Shown: positions 9,564-17,991, numbered from the stretch's first letter. The stretch: 64,000 bases of DNA from Micromonospora sp045209745 (GCF_045209745.1 NZ_CP109273.1:1798001-1862000), one strand, 5' to 3'. Numbers and translations are program-made. The notes: generated by a model from the sequence alone, not told the origin.

Positions 9564-9598
9564 GAGCCGCCCCGTCCGACAGCCGGACCGGGCGGCTC
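9564..9598 (+). terminator. Terminator-like hairpin upstream of HNH gene (possible attenuator)
   Basis: The arms GAGCCGCCCCGTCC and GGACCGGGCGGCTC pair over 14 bases with one mismatch around a 7-base loop. They sit between the short leader frame and the HNH start at 9633, where transcription into the gene must pass. Only two T follow directly, so its strength as a terminator is uncertain. Confidence 0.5.
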
Positions 9599-9632
9599 TT
9601 CGCTGTCCGTCACCATTGTGGAAGGAGTCCCG

Positions 9633-10076
9633 GTGGACGCCGTTCTCGTCGTCAACGCCGACCTCGGCCCGCTGCACCGGGTCACCGTTCAACACGCCGT
9701 GCGGATGCTCTGCCGCCAGGTGGCCGAGATCCACGAGGCCGAGCCGGACCGGGTGATCGGGGTCTTCCCGATGCCCCGGGTGGTGCGGCTGGTCCGCTAC
9801 GTGGTCACCCGGTGGAGGTTCAGCTCCGGGCCCGCCTGGTCCCGCGCCGGCGTGCTGCGCCGCGACGGCCAGTGCTGCGCGTACTGCGGCGGCCCGGCCT
9901 TCACCATCGACCACATCCTGCCCCGCTCACGGGGCGGCCGGAACACCTGGCGGAACACCACCGCCGCCTGCTACGCCTGCAATCAGCGCAAGGGCGACCG
10001 GACCCCGGCAGAGGCGGGTATGCCGCTGCGCCGGGAGCCGGTGAACCCCGGCTGGGGGGCGCTGGCCGGGCGGTGA
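9633..10076 (+). CDS. HNH endonuclease
   Basis: This 147-residue protein has a C-terminal HNH nuclease domain (about residues 75-125). It contains a first zinc knuckle CAYCG, the catalytic DHILPRSRGG with the metal-binding D-H pair, the downstream Asn (RNTTAACYACN), and a second knuckle CYACNQRKGD. I chose the GTG at 9633 because GGAAGGAG (9620-9627) lies 5 bases upstream; a GTG five codons earlier would overlap that site. Stand-alone HNH proteins of this size are widespread in actinobacteria and their cellular role is usually unknown. No methyltransferase partner is present, so restriction is not suggested. Confidence 0.9.
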   Translation: MDAVLVVNADLGPLHRVTVQHAVRMLCRQVAEIHEAEPDRVIGVFPMPRVVRLVRYVVTRWRFSSGPAWSRAGVLRRDGQCCAYCGGPAFTIDHILPRSRGGRNTWRNTTAACYACNQRKGDRTPAEAGMPLRREPVNPGWGALAGR

Positions 10077-10082
10077 CGGACC

Positions 10083-10141
10083 GGCCGGCGGGAACGGGGG
10101 GCCGCGTCCCGGGTACGTCCCGGGCGCGGCACCCGCCGGCC
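10083..10141. terminator. Bidirectional terminator hairpin between convergent genes
   Basis: The arms GGCCGGCGGG (10083-10092) and CCCGCCGGCC (10132-10141) pair perfectly, with an inner nested stem GCCGCG/CGCGGC. The structure lies between the stop of the HNH gene and the stop of the convergent kinase gene. Confidence 0.6.
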
Positions 10142-10146
10142 CCCGG

Positions 10147-11631
10147 TCAGACGGCGCGTTCCTTCACCTTCGGTTTCGGACTCCCGTTGGGGCAGTGCAC
10201 CCGAATTTCGCTCCGGTACTCGGTGGACGTCAAGTCGACCTGGACCTGCTTCGCCGGGCCGGGGTCGTACGCCTCCGCCCGGTAGCCGGGCGCGAGCGTC
10301 ACCGCGAGCACCTCGGCCAACTTGTCGACGCAGCGAACGGTGACCGTCCCGCCGCGCGCGTCCACCGGCACGCCGGAGGTAGGGGTGGGCGTCTGCGCGG
10401 CCCTGGTCGGGGTCGGTCCGGGCATGGTGGCGCTCGGGCCCGGGGTGGCGGTCCCGCCCGAACCGGTCCGGGAGTCGGGCGCAGTGTTCCTGGCCGACGG
10501 GACGGCGGACGGTCGAGCGTCGGCTGCGGTGAGCGGCTCCTCGGTGTGTGGCATCCCCACCGTGGTGGTGCCCGGCCCGATGCCGGTCGATGATGCACCG
10601 TGCGCCGGTCGACGATTGCTCGAGTCGCCGAGCGGCCCGGCCATCGCCATCGCGGCGATCACCGCACCGCTGACCGCCAGCATGGCCCGTCGCCGACGCC
10701 ACGACCCTCGCCCGGGGGTAACGACACCACTCATCGACCCCATGGGATCGGCGGTCACGGCATCGGTCTGCTCGGCGGTGCCTGCCGCTGGTCGGACGAG
10801 GGTCCCACTGGCGACGGCCGTCGTGCTGGCGGCAGCGAGCAGGATGCGGGCCGCCTCGGCAGCCGGCGGCCGATCAGCGGGGTCCCGGGCCAGGCACCAG
10901 CGGTAGAGCCGGCGCACCTCGGGTGGCACGCCGTCGATCTGTGGCAGCGGATCTGGCAGCACCTGCGAGTGGGCACCGAGCGTCCCGGTCGGCGCCTCGG
11001 CACGCTTCGGCAGCCGCCCGGTGAGCACCCGGTGCAGGAGCAGGCCAAGGGCGTAGACGTCGCAGGCCGGCAGCACCTCGCCGGCCTCCAGTCGCTCCGG
11101 GGCCAGGTAGGCCGGCGTGCCCAACAGCCGCCCCTCGAAGTCGATCTCCGGCGCACCGATTGCCGCCGCGATGCCGAAGTCGAGCACCTTGGCGCCGGTG
11201 GGCGTGAGCATCACGTTGCCCGGCTTGATGTCGCGGTGCACCAACCCCTGGGCGTGCGCGGCAGTGAGCGCGGCGGCCACCTCGGCGCAGACCCGCAAAC
11301 CCGCGCGGGGCGACAGCGGCCCGGCCACCAGCCGTTGTTCGAGGCTGTGACCGCCGAGCAACTCCATCACCACGAACGGGACCTGGGCACCGTCGACCAA
11401 CGACTCGCCGAAGTCGTAGACGCTGGTGACGTGCGGGTGCGACAGCCGGGCCGCGGCCTTGGCCTCGCCCCCGATCCGCTGCCGAGCGTTAGCGTCCGAG
11501 GTGACGAGCACTTTCACCGCCACGTCCCGTTCGAGCACTTCGTCGTACGCCCGGTGCACCGCCGACATGCCGCCACTGCCGAGACGCTCCAGGACCCGGT
11601 AGCGGCCCGCAAGCAACTGATCACGCTGCAC
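10147..11631 (-). CDS. Ser/Thr protein kinase with one transmembrane helix (PknB-like)
   Basis: The 494-residue protein is a membrane-anchored eukaryotic-type kinase. The kinase domain (about residues 8-270) shows the glycine loop LGSGGMSAVH, the ATP-binding Lys in VAVKVL, the catalytic loop HRDIKPGN near residue 130 and DFGIA near 148, followed by GTPAYLAPER. After a Thr/Ala/Pro-rich juxtamembrane stretch, a hydrophobic helix (MLAVSGAVIAAMAMAG, about 318-335) leads to an extracellular Ser/Thr/Pro-rich linker and a roughly 80-residue domain with two Cys (VRCVDKL, VHCPNG). I chose the GTG at 11631 (QRDQLLAGRYRVLERLG) because kinases of this type start just before the glycine loop. The extracellular domain is not a PASTA repeat, so its ligand is unknown. 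Confidence 0.92.
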   Translation of the reverse strand: MQRDQLLAGRYRVLERLGSGGMSAVHRAYDEVLERDVAVKVLVTSDANARQRIGGEAKAAARLSHPHVTSVYDFGESLVDGAQVPFVVMELLGGHSLEQRLVAGPLSPRAGLRVCAEVAAALTAAHAQGLVHRDIKPGNVMLTPTGAKVLDFGIAAAIGAPEIDFEGRLLGTPAYLAPERLEAGEVLPACDVYALGLLLHRVLTGRLPKRAEAPTGTLGAHSQVLPDPLPQIDGVPPEVRRLYRWCLARDPADRPPAAEAARILLAAASTTAVASGTLVRPAAGTAEQTDAVTADPMGSMSGVVTPGRGSWRRRRAMLAVSGAVIAAMAMAGPLGDSSNRRPAHGASSTGIGPGTTTVGMPHTEEPLTAADARPSAVPSARNTAPDSRTGSGGTATPGPSATMPGPTPTRAAQTPTPTSGVPVDARGGTVTVRCVDKLAEVLAVTLAPGYRAEAYDPGPAKQVQVDLTSTEYRSEIRVHCPNGSPKPKVKERAV

Positions 11632-11727
11632 GATGGACAGCCTGCCGTACCGACCCGCCCCGAGACCACCCGGGATCGAGGTATTGCGATGAGTGGGACC
11701 GAACTGGCCGCAGAAAAACCGGCGCAC

Positions 11728-12495
11728 TCAGTCGTCGGCCGTTGCCCGCCAGGCGAAGCGAGGCGTCCGGCACTCGCTGATCGCCGCGACCCCCTCCCGG
11801 GCCTCGCCGGTGGTCACCACCTTCCGGTGCCACCAGGCGATCCGCGCGGGCTCGGCCCGATCGTCAACGATTTCCTTCGCGGCGGCGACGCTCAGCGGCG
11901 ACCGCTGGGCGATCGTCGCCGTGAGGTCGTCCACCCGCTCGGCGAGCCGGTCGGCCGGCAGCACCTCGTCGACCAGGCCGATCCGCAGGGCCCGCTCGGC
12001 GTCGATCAGCTCGGCGGTGAACAGCAGATGCTTGGCGGCGGACGGGCCGACCAGCCGGGCCAGCCGGCGCGTCGTCGGCGCCGGATAGACCAACCCGAGC
12101 CGGGCCGGCGGTACGCCGAAGCGGGCGTCGGCTGCGGCGATGCGTAGGTCGCAGGCGACCGCGAGCTGGGCGCCACCCCCGACGCACGCGCCGCGGATCG
12201 CCGCGACAGTCGGTTTGGCGAAGCGGGCCAGCCGTTCCTCGGCGGCCACCGCGATGCTGGCGTCACCGGCGTCCAGCAGCTCCGCCAGGTCGCCGAGGTC
12301 CGCACCCGCACAGAAGGCGTCGCCCGCACCGGTGAGCACCAATGCCCGTACGTTGGGGTCGGGTTCCAGCCGGTCGAGCAGTTCGGGGAGCTGACGCCAC
12401 ATGGCGGCGGTCATCGCGTTGCGCCGCGCCGGGTTGTGGATCACCACGGTCGCGACCGGTCCGGTCACCTCGACGGTCAACTCCGCGTCCGACAC
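11728..12495 (-). CDS. Enoyl-CoA hydratase/isomerase family protein
   Basis: This 255-residue crotonase-fold protein has the expected order of motifs: VIHNPARRNAMT, an oxyanion-hole loop at FCAGADLGDL, and the second oxyanion and active-site region GACVGGGAQLAVACDLRIA. The FGVPPARLGLVYP segment that shapes the active site follows. The GTG at 12495 is preceded by GGAAGGAG at ideal spacing, so the longer upstream frame is rejected. Such proteins hydrate enoyl-CoA or act on related CoA thioesters. It stands alone here, so its substrate and pathway cannot be inferred. Confidence 0.9.
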   Translation of the reverse strand: MSDAELTVEVTGPVATVVIHNPARRNAMTAAMWRQLPELLDRLEPDPNVRALVLTGAGDAFCAGADLGDLAELLDAGDASIAVAAEERLARFAKPTVAAIRGACVGGGAQLAVACDLRIAAADARFGVPPARLGLVYPAPTTRRLARLVGPSAAKHLLFTAELIDAERALRIGLVDEVLPADRLAERVDDLTATIAQRSPLSVAAAKEIVDDRAEPARIAWWHRKVVTTGEAREGVAAISECRTPRFAWRATADD

Positions 12496-12635
12496 GTCCG
12501 CTCCTTCCCGCGCCACCCGTCCAACGCCGCCGATCTGGCCCGCCGACATCCTGCGCCAGTGGGGCGACCATAACGGCGCGAGCCCGGCGACCACCGTGAG
12601 GGGTGGCCGCCGGGCCCGCTCGGGAATCGGTCAGG

Positions 12636-15029
12636 TCAGGAGACGGTGACCGCGGTGTCGTCAACCACGAAGGACGTCTGCAACGAGACGTCCTCGGTGC
12701 CGGTGAACTTCAGGCTGACGGTCTGCCCGGCGTACGCCGCCAGGGAGAAGGACTTCTGGCTGTAGCCGGTGGCCTTGTTCAGGTTCGAATAGGTCGCCAG
12801 GGTGGCCAGCACCGTCCCGCCCGAGTTGAGCACCTGCACGTTGAGCTTGTCGTAAGCGACGCTGGTGGTGGTCTCGGCGGAGTCGATGTGCAACCAGAAG
12901 GTGACGTTGTACGACGTGCAGCCGGACGGCAGGCTCACCGACTGGGCGAGCGTGTCGGTGTGGCTGCTGCCATACCCGTCCATCCACGCCTTGTACGTCC
13001 CGGTGCGGGCCGCCTGGCCGCTGGAGCTGGTGATCACGCCGGAGCTGGCCGTCCAGCCGGTCGAGCCGGACTCGAAGCCCGGGTTGGCCAGCTTCTGCCC
13101 CGGCGCGGTGCAGCCACCGCCGGTGCCGTTCACGGTCAGCGTGTAGGTCGCGGTCCGGTTGACCGCACCCGCGCCGTTCACGGTGACTGAGTAGGTCCCG
13201 GGCGGGGTGCTCGCCGAGGTGCTGATGGTGAGGGTGGACGAGCCGCCCGAGGTCACCGAGGCGGGACTGAACGAGGCGGTCGCCCCGGTCGGCAGGCCGG
13301 ACGCGGAGAACGTCACCGTCTGTGCCGAGCCACTGGTGGTGGCGGTCGACACGGTGGTGGAGGCCGAGCTGCCCGGGTTCACCGAGCCGGCGGTCGGCGA
13401 CAGCGACACGGAGAAGTCGTTGCCGGTCGAGCAGGCCGAGTCGCTGCCGGCCACGTTCACCGCGGTCCAGGCGGCCTGCACGGCCTTGTACTCGGTGGAG
13501 CAGCTGCCGTACAGGTCGGTGGCCGCCCGCAGGCTGTAGGCGCGGGCGGTGTTGGCCGGGTTGCTGGTGTTGACGTACGCCGTGTTGGAGGTGAAGTAGA
13601 CGTCCAGCGCCCGGAACCAGATCTTCTCGGCCTTGGCCCGGCCGATGCCGGTCACCGCGGGGGCGGAACCGCAGACCGGCGAGGTGCCGTACGCGGTGGC
13701 GCCGGTGCCCTCGGCGAGGTTGAAGTAGAAGTGGTTGGCGACGCCGGACGAGTAGTGCACGTCCTTGTTCTTGGTGCTGGTGGACCAGCAGCTGTCCGAG
13801 GAGCCGTCCAGCGACGGGTTGTACATGTAGCGCAGCGGCGTACCGTTGCCATTGATGTTGATCTTCTCGCCGACCTGGTAATCGCCCGGGTCAGCCGCGG
13901 TGTTGGCGTAGAACTCGACCATGTTGCCGAAGATGTCGCTGGTGGCCTCGTTGAGACCACCGGCCTCACCGGAGTAGGTGAGGCCGCCGGGCACCACGTT
14001 CTCGGTGACACCGTGGCTCATCTCGTGCGCGGCCACGTCGAGCGCGACCAGCGGACGGGAGTTGCCCGAGCCGTCGCCGTACGTCATCCGGGAACCGTCC
14101 CAGAAGGCGTTGACGTAGCTGCTGCCGTAGTGGACCCGGCTCGGCACGCCGGTGCCGTTGCCGAAGATGCCGTTGCGGGCGTGCACGTTCTTGTAGTAGT
14201 CGAACGTCTTGGCAGCGCCGAAGTGGGCGTCGACGGCGGCGGACTGCCGGTTCGAGGTGGCCCCGGTGCCCCACGTGTTGTCCGCGTCGGTGAAGGTGGT
14301 GCAGGTCGACGTGCCGTTGTTCATGTCGCAGGTCGAGCCGTTGCCGTGCGAGGGGTCGATCATCTGGTACGTGCTGCCGGAAAGCGTCGTGTCGACGCTG
14401 ACCGTGCCCGAGTAGAGGCTGCTGCCGGTGCCGGTCACCGATTCGATCTCGTCGAACGACCCGACCACCGCATTGGTGGTGGCGTCGGTGATCACGTGCA
14501 GCCGGGACGGGGTCTGCCCGTCGGGCTGCCACCCGCTGATCACGGTCTCCCAGGCCAGTCGACCCACGCCGGAACTGGCGTCGACGAACAGCTCCGGAGT
14601 GCCCACCGCTTCGGCTTTACCAGTGAACCTGGCACTGGCGGCCTTCTTCGCGGTCGCCGCGGTGATCCTGGCCGAGGTGGCGAGGGTCAGCGGCGCGGCC
14701 AGCCCGACCGAACTGCCGGCGTACGTGCCGTTCGGCGCGGTGTGGATGACGAAGTCGCCGCCGTACACCCGTAGGCCCTGGTAGCTCCGGGTGTAGCGGG
14801 TGTGGGCGGCGCCGGTGGCGTCCACCTTGGTGCTGTGCACCCGGTAGGACTCGGCGCCCGAACCCTGGACTGCGCCGGGGTTCGCCTGTAGAACGGTTGC
14901 CGCTCGGGCCACGGCGGAGGTGTCCGGCGCGGGAGCGGTGGGCGGGGCCGCATGCGCCGCGGTGGCGACGCAGGTCAGCAGACCGCTGGTGAGCAGTACT
15001 GCGCTGACGGCGGCAAGGGGTCGTTTCAC
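12636..15029 (-). CDS. Secreted M4 (thermolysin-like) metallopeptidase with C-terminal Ig-like and beta-sandwich domains
   Basis: The 797-residue precursor begins with a Sec signal peptide (KRPLAAVSAVLLTSG..., predicted cut after HAA near residue 33). A propeptide with FTP and PepSY-like segments follows (TRSYQGLRVYGGDFVIH). The M4 catalytic domain contains the zinc motif HEMSH near residue 336 with the catalytic Glu, and the third ligand Glu in NEATSDIFG near 361. From about residue 543 come an Ig-like domain (SVSLSPTAGSV...PPGTYSVTV) and a C-terminal jelly-roll-like domain (NPGFESGSTGWT, from about 643) typical of secreted actinobacterial proteases. The GTG at 15029 follows AGGAGG (15034-15039) with 4 bases between. 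The enzyme would be exported as a zymogen and cleave itself. The divergent neighbour encodes a likely inhibitor. Confidence 0.95.
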   Translation of the reverse strand: MKRPLAAVSAVLLTSGLLTCVATAAHAAPPTAPAPDTSAVARAATVLQANPGAVQGSGAESYRVHSTKVDATGAAHTRYTRSYQGLRVYGGDFVIHTAPNGTYAGSSVGLAAPLTLATSARITAATAKKAASARFTGKAEAVGTPELFVDASSGVGRLAWETVISGWQPDGQTPSRLHVITDATTNAVVGSFDEIESVTGTGSSLYSGTVSVDTTLSGSTYQMIDPSHGNGSTCDMNNGTSTCTTFTDADNTWGTGATSNRQSAAVDAHFGAAKTFDYYKNVHARNGIFGNGTGVPSRVHYGSSYVNAFWDGSRMTYGDGSGNSRPLVALDVAAHEMSHGVTENVVPGGLTYSGEAGGLNEATSDIFGNMVEFYANTAADPGDYQVGEKININGNGTPLRYMYNPSLDGSSDSCWSTSTKNKDVHYSSGVANHFYFNLAEGTGATAYGTSPVCGSAPAVTGIGRAKAEKIWFRALDVYFTSNTAYVNTSNPANTARAYSLRAATDLYGSCSTEYKAVQAAWTAVNVAGSDSACSTGNDFSVSLSPTAGSVNPGSSASTTVSTATTSGSAQTVTFSASGLPTGATASFSPASVTSGGSSTLTISTSASTPPGTYSVTVNGAGAVNRTATYTLTVNGTGGGCTAPGQKLANPGFESGSTGWTASSGVITSSSGQAARTGTYKAWMDGYGSSHTDTLAQSVSLPSGCTSYNVTFWLHIDSAETTTSVAYDKLNVQVLNSGGTVLATLATYSNLNKATGYSQKSFSLAAYAGQTVSLKFTGTEDVSLQTSFVVDDTAVTVS

Positions 15030-15054
15030 GTGCCCTCCTGGAAGGAGAAAGGGT

Positions 15055-15070
15055 GTGACTTGAGAGTCAC
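15055..15070. promoter_or_regulatory. Inverted repeat in the protease/inhibitor spacer
   Basis: GTGACT-TGAG-AGTCAC is a perfect 6-base inverted repeat 25 bases upstream of the protease start, in the 152-base spacer shared with the divergent emfourin-like gene. Its position suits an operator or an mRNA leader hairpin. The regulator is unknown. Confidence 0.35.
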
Positions 15071-15181
15071 GCATGTACATATAGCAATGTGTGAAGTCGA
15101 AGAAAAGACTTAGACTGTTCCCGGACATTGATGATGGCCGTTCGGATGAGGTGCATGACGAGGGAACCAACCCTCCAAGCC

Positions 15182-15733
15182 ATGCGTCCGACGGATATGA
15201 GACCCGCCTCGACAACCGGCGTCACGATCGCGCTACTGGTCGCCCTCCTGGCCGGCTGCACCACGTCCGACCAGGCCGGCACCACCCCGGACCAGCCGCC
15301 GAGCACCCCCAGCACGACACCAACCGCCCCGGCCAACGGCGCTCCGGCGCCAACTGTCGCGCCCACGGTCGTCCCCACGACCAGCGCCGCGGCCATCCGG
15401 GTGATGCTGAAGCGCTCCGGTGGCTTCGCCGGCCGCGGTGACGCCGTGACCGTCGAGCCGGACGGTCAGTGGGCGGCGGTGGACCGGGCGGGCAACCGGC
15501 GTACCGGCCGCCTCAACCCTGCCGACCTCGGCCGTCTGACGGGACTGGCCGCCGACCCCCGGCTGGCCACCGAGGCGCGTCAGACGGCCGCTTCGACCGG
15601 CTGTGCGGACGTGTTCAGCTACCGCCTCACCGTCGGCACCATCGAGACCGGGTACGTCGACTGCCCGACCGACGCGCCCCCGCCGCCGGCCACCCGCGCG
15701 CTGGTCGAGCTGCTGCTGCGGGCCACTGCCTGA
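15182..15733 (+). CDS. Emfourin-like lipoprotein, probable M4 peptidase inhibitor
   Basis: The protein starts with a lipoprotein signal (TIALLVALLAGC, lipobox Cys about residue 26), followed by a Thr/Pro-rich linker. A domain of about 95 residues then begins IRVMLKRSGGFAGRG and ends with the block CADVFSYRLTV and the tail PPATRALVELL. The SGGFAG motif and the D-F-Y-L-V strand match emfourin, the small inhibitor of protealysin-type M4 peptidases; emfourin genes are known to sit beside M4 peptidase genes. Here the gene is divergent from the M4 peptidase with a 152-base spacer. A membrane-anchored inhibitor would shield the producing cell; that role is inferred. The start is uncertain: ATG codons at 15155, 15182 and 15197 are all possible, and 15182 gives a normal signal peptide. 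Confidence 0.72.
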   Translation: MRPTDMRPASTTGVTIALLVALLAGCTTSDQAGTTPDQPPSTPSTTPTAPANGAPAPTVAPTVVPTTSAAAIRVMLKRSGGFAGRGDAVTVEPDGQWAAVDRAGNRRTGRLNPADLGRLTGLAADPRLATEARQTAASTGCADVFSYRLTVGTIETGYVDCPTDAPPPPATRALVELLLRATA

Positions 15734-15743
15734 CCGCCGGCAG

Positions 15744-16388
15744 TCAGACCAGATAGTCCGCGGGCAGGCCAGTGCCACGCAGTTCCGGCGGCAGGTGTGC
15801 CACATCGTTGACGGCGACCAGATTCGGCGGTCCGGCCGGGCCGTACCGGATCACGGTCAAGCCCGCGTTGTGCGAGTTCAAGCCCAGCCAACGCCACTCC
15901 GGCGCGTCGAGGGCATGCCGCACCAGCCAGCCGATCAGGAAGCTGTGCGTCACGATCAGCTCACGAACCGGCTCGTCGCCGGCGGCTCCCTCGCTGACCG
16001 GGCCGGCGAACCGCCGCACCGCCTCCGCCGTCACTCGCGGTCCGTCGACCCGCTCGGCCGCCGAGAACTGCGCCAGGAATTTGGCGTACGCGGGCGGAAG
16101 TCCAGCCGGATCCGTGTCGTGCGGGAGGTGGTCGCCGGCCAACTCCGTCGCGTACACCGGAACCTCGGGCAGTGACCTGGCGACCAGCTCAGCGGTCTGC
16201 GCGGCCCGGCGCAGCGGCCCATGGTGGACGGCGGCGAACCGGCGGCCTCGCAGGCGCTCACCGAGCAGCGCGGCCTGCCGCCGGCCGCGCTCCGACAGGC
16301 CGGAATCCGGTTCGGCCAGATCGGGCTCAGCTGGCTCGGTCAGATCCTGCTCAGCGTGTCGGGTCAGGTACAGCAGCCGGGTCACCAT
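15744..16388 (-). CDS. Histidine phosphatase family protein
   Basis: The 214-residue protein shows the phosphoglycerate-mutase-like core. The phosphorylated His lies in LYLTRHAEQ, the LSERGRRQAALL segment follows, and the second catalytic His lies in LIVTHSFLIGWL. The ATG at 16388 is preceded by GAGGTG. Members dephosphorylate varied small molecules and the substrate cannot be told here. It is convergent with the emfourin-like gene (10-base gap) and lies downstream of the DUF998 gene, from which a hairpin separates it. Confidence 0.88.
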   Translation of the reverse strand: MVTRLLYLTRHAEQDLTEPAEPDLAEPDSGLSERGRRQAALLGERLRGRRFAAVHHGPLRRAAQTAELVARSLPEVPVYATELAGDHLPHDTDPAGLPPAYAKFLAQFSAAERVDGPRVTAEAVRRFAGPVSEGAAGDEPVRELIVTHSFLIGWLVRHALDAPEWRWLGLNSHNAGLTVIRYGPAGPPNLVAVNDVAHLPPELRGTGLPADYLV

Positions 16389-16408
16389 GCCGGACACCTC
16401 AACACAAC

Positions 16409-16438
16409 GGGAGGTGCGGGTTCGACCCCGCACCCCCC
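16409..16438 (-). terminator. Terminator-like hairpin
   Basis: The arms GGGAGGTGCGGG and CCCGCACCCCCC pair over 12 bases with one mismatch around TTCGAC. The structure lies between the end of the DUF998 gene and the start of the phosphatase gene. The GGTTCGA in the loop superficially resembles a tRNA T-loop, but no tRNA body surrounds it. Confidence 0.5.
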
Positions 16439-16457
16439 GGTCCCGCGGGCCGTCAGC

Positions 16458-17123
16458 TCAGTCGGCCTGACCCGATGCCGTCCGCGCGAAGGTGACCGAG
16501 ACCCACAGCCAGCCGAACGTCACCGCCAGGCCGAACGCCACCATCACGGCCGGGGAGGGTCGGACGATCAGCGCGACCCACGCCACCGCGAAGAAGACCC
16601 CGGTCGCCAGGCTGTACGCGGCTCGGCCACGCTCACCCTGCCCTGCGGCCCGGCGGGCCGCCACCACCGTCGCCACGATCAGCGACACGAAGGCGACCGC
16701 CGCCACCAGGAAGTGCAGGCCGCCGTGCCAGCTGATCTGACCGGCACCCCGAGGCGTGCCGGCCGGGAACCCATCGGCCGGGTCGGCGCTGAAGATCGCC
16801 GCCCCGACCAGGCCCAGGCCGTACAGCCCGAGCAGCCGGGGCAGCCAGACCGACCCGCCGCCGGTACGGCGACGCAGCACGTCGGCGGCCAGCGCACAGA
16901 GCACTCCGGTGACCAGGAACGTGACGATCTGGACCCAGCCCAGCTCGCCGGTGCTCAACACACTGACCGGATGCCGACGGAAGTCGAAGCCCTCCCGGGT
17001 CGACGCCTGCACGATCGCCGAACCGGCGAAGATCGGGCCGGCGAGCACACCGCCGATCAGCAACACACGGTCCCGACCAACGGCGGCCGGTCCTACCACG
17101 GGGAAAGGCGCGGCCTGGCTCAT
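16458..17123 (-). CDS. DUF998 integral membrane protein
   Basis: The 221-residue protein has about six hydrophobic helices, starting with VLLIGGVLAGPIFAGSAIVQ. Conserved DUF998 features include EGFDFRRHPVSVLSTGELGW after the first helix and ADPADGFP before a later one. The family is found in bacterial membranes and its function is unknown. The gene is followed by a hairpin and preceded, 11 bases away, by the VOC gene in the same direction, so the two may share a transcript. Confidence 0.85.
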   Translation of the reverse strand: MSQAAPFPVVGPAAVGRDRVLLIGGVLAGPIFAGSAIVQASTREGFDFRRHPVSVLSTGELGWVQIVTFLVTGVLCALAADVLRRRTGGGSVWLPRLLGLYGLGLVGAAIFSADPADGFPAGTPRGAGQISWHGGLHFLVAAVAFVSLIVATVVAARRAAGQGERGRAAYSLATGVFFAVAWVALIVRPSPAVMVAFGLAVTFGWLWVSVTFARTASGQAD

Positions 17124-17134
17124 CGTCCGCTCCC

Positions 17135-17560
17135 CTACGCCCGCGGGAACATCTGGCCGATGCGGATCCGGTTGCCGAACGGGTCCCGGACGCCGAAGTC
17201 GATCCCATACGGACGCTCGGTCGGCTCATCGGTGATGTCGACGCCCTTCGCCACGAGGTCCTCGTACGTCTTGCGGGCGTCGTCCGTGGTGATGCTCAAC
17301 CAGCCGCTGAGGGCACCCTTGGTGAGCAACTCCCGGACCTGCCCGGCGGTAGCCGGGTCCAGCGCCGGCGGGCCCGGCTTCTCCAGCAAAATCTCCCGCT
17401 CCGGGTCGCCGGGCAGGTTGACCGTCAGCCAACGCATGAAGCCGAGATCCTGGTCGGTGTTGACCTCCATGCCGAGCTTGTTGACGTAGAAGTCAAGCGC
17501 CTCGTCCTGGTCGAGCACGTAGATCTGAGAGCGGGTGATCGCGTTCATCGTCATGCCCAT
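17135..17560 (-). CDS. VOC (glyoxalase/bleomycin-resistance-like) family protein
   Basis: The 141-residue protein carries one full vicinal-oxygen-chelate unit: SQIYVLDQDEALDFYVNKLG at the start, a central MRWLTVNLPG strand, and FGVRDPFGNRIRIGQ near the end. The substrate is unknown. The start among three closely spaced in-frame ATG codons (17560, 17554, 17548) is uncertain. The AraC-type regulator gene lies 29 bases upstream in the same direction, so the pair looks like one transcriptional unit. Confidence 0.85.
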   Translation of the reverse strand: MGMTMNAITRSQIYVLDQDEALDFYVNKLGMEVNTDQDLGFMRWLTVNLPGDPEREILLEKPGPPALDPATAGQVRELLTKGALSGWLSITTDDARKTYEDLVAKGVDITDEPTERPYGIDFGVRDPFGNRIRIGQMFPRA

Positions 17561-17589
17561 GACGCTAGAGGTCGACCGTGACCTGCTGC

Positions 17590-17991
17590 TTATCCAAAAC
17601 TGCTGGGTCGGGTCCACGCCTTGGTGAAGCACGACGGCACATCGGCCGGCGCGACACGATGACGCCGGAAATCCGAGGGCGACTCGCCGACGATCTGCCG
17701 GAACGTCCGGCTGAACGTACCCAGGCTGCCAAAGCCGACGGCGTAGCAGATGTCCGTCACATCCCGGCCGGTCTCGACCAGCAACGCCATCGCCCGCTCG
17801 ACCCGACGACGTTGCAAATAGCGGTGCGGGGTCTCACCGAACGTGGCCCGGAAAGTACGAATGAAGTGCGCCTCGGAGACGTGCGCGATCCGGGCCAGCG
17901 CGGGGATGTCCAATGATTCGGCGTACGCCCGGTCCATCGCGTCCCGGGCACGCAGCATCGCCCGGTTCGACTCCTCCACCGCGCGACTCAT
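17590..17991 (-). CDS. AraC-family helix-turn-helix regulator, DNA-binding domain only
   Basis: This 133-residue protein consists almost entirely of the AraC DNA-binding domain. The first helix-turn-helix is ALARIAHVSEAHFIRTFRA, the linker GETPHRYLQRRRVERAM follows, and the second is VTDICYAVGFGSLGTFSRTF. No sugar-binding domain is present. It lies directly upstream of the VOC gene, which it probably controls together with itself. Confidence 0.9.
   Translation of the reverse strand: MSRAVEESNRAMLRARDAMDRAYAESLDIPALARIAHVSEAHFIRTFRATFGETPHRYLQRRRVERAMALLVETGRDVTDICYAVGFGSLGTFSRTFRQIVGESPSDFRRHRVAPADVPSCFTKAWTRPSSFG

Noticed and set aside
16409..16438. Possible tRNA remnant (GGTTCGA in a stem-loop)
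   Set aside because: Only the T-arm-like hairpin is present; the loop has 6 bases and no acceptor, D or anticodon arm can be built, so a terminator is more likely.
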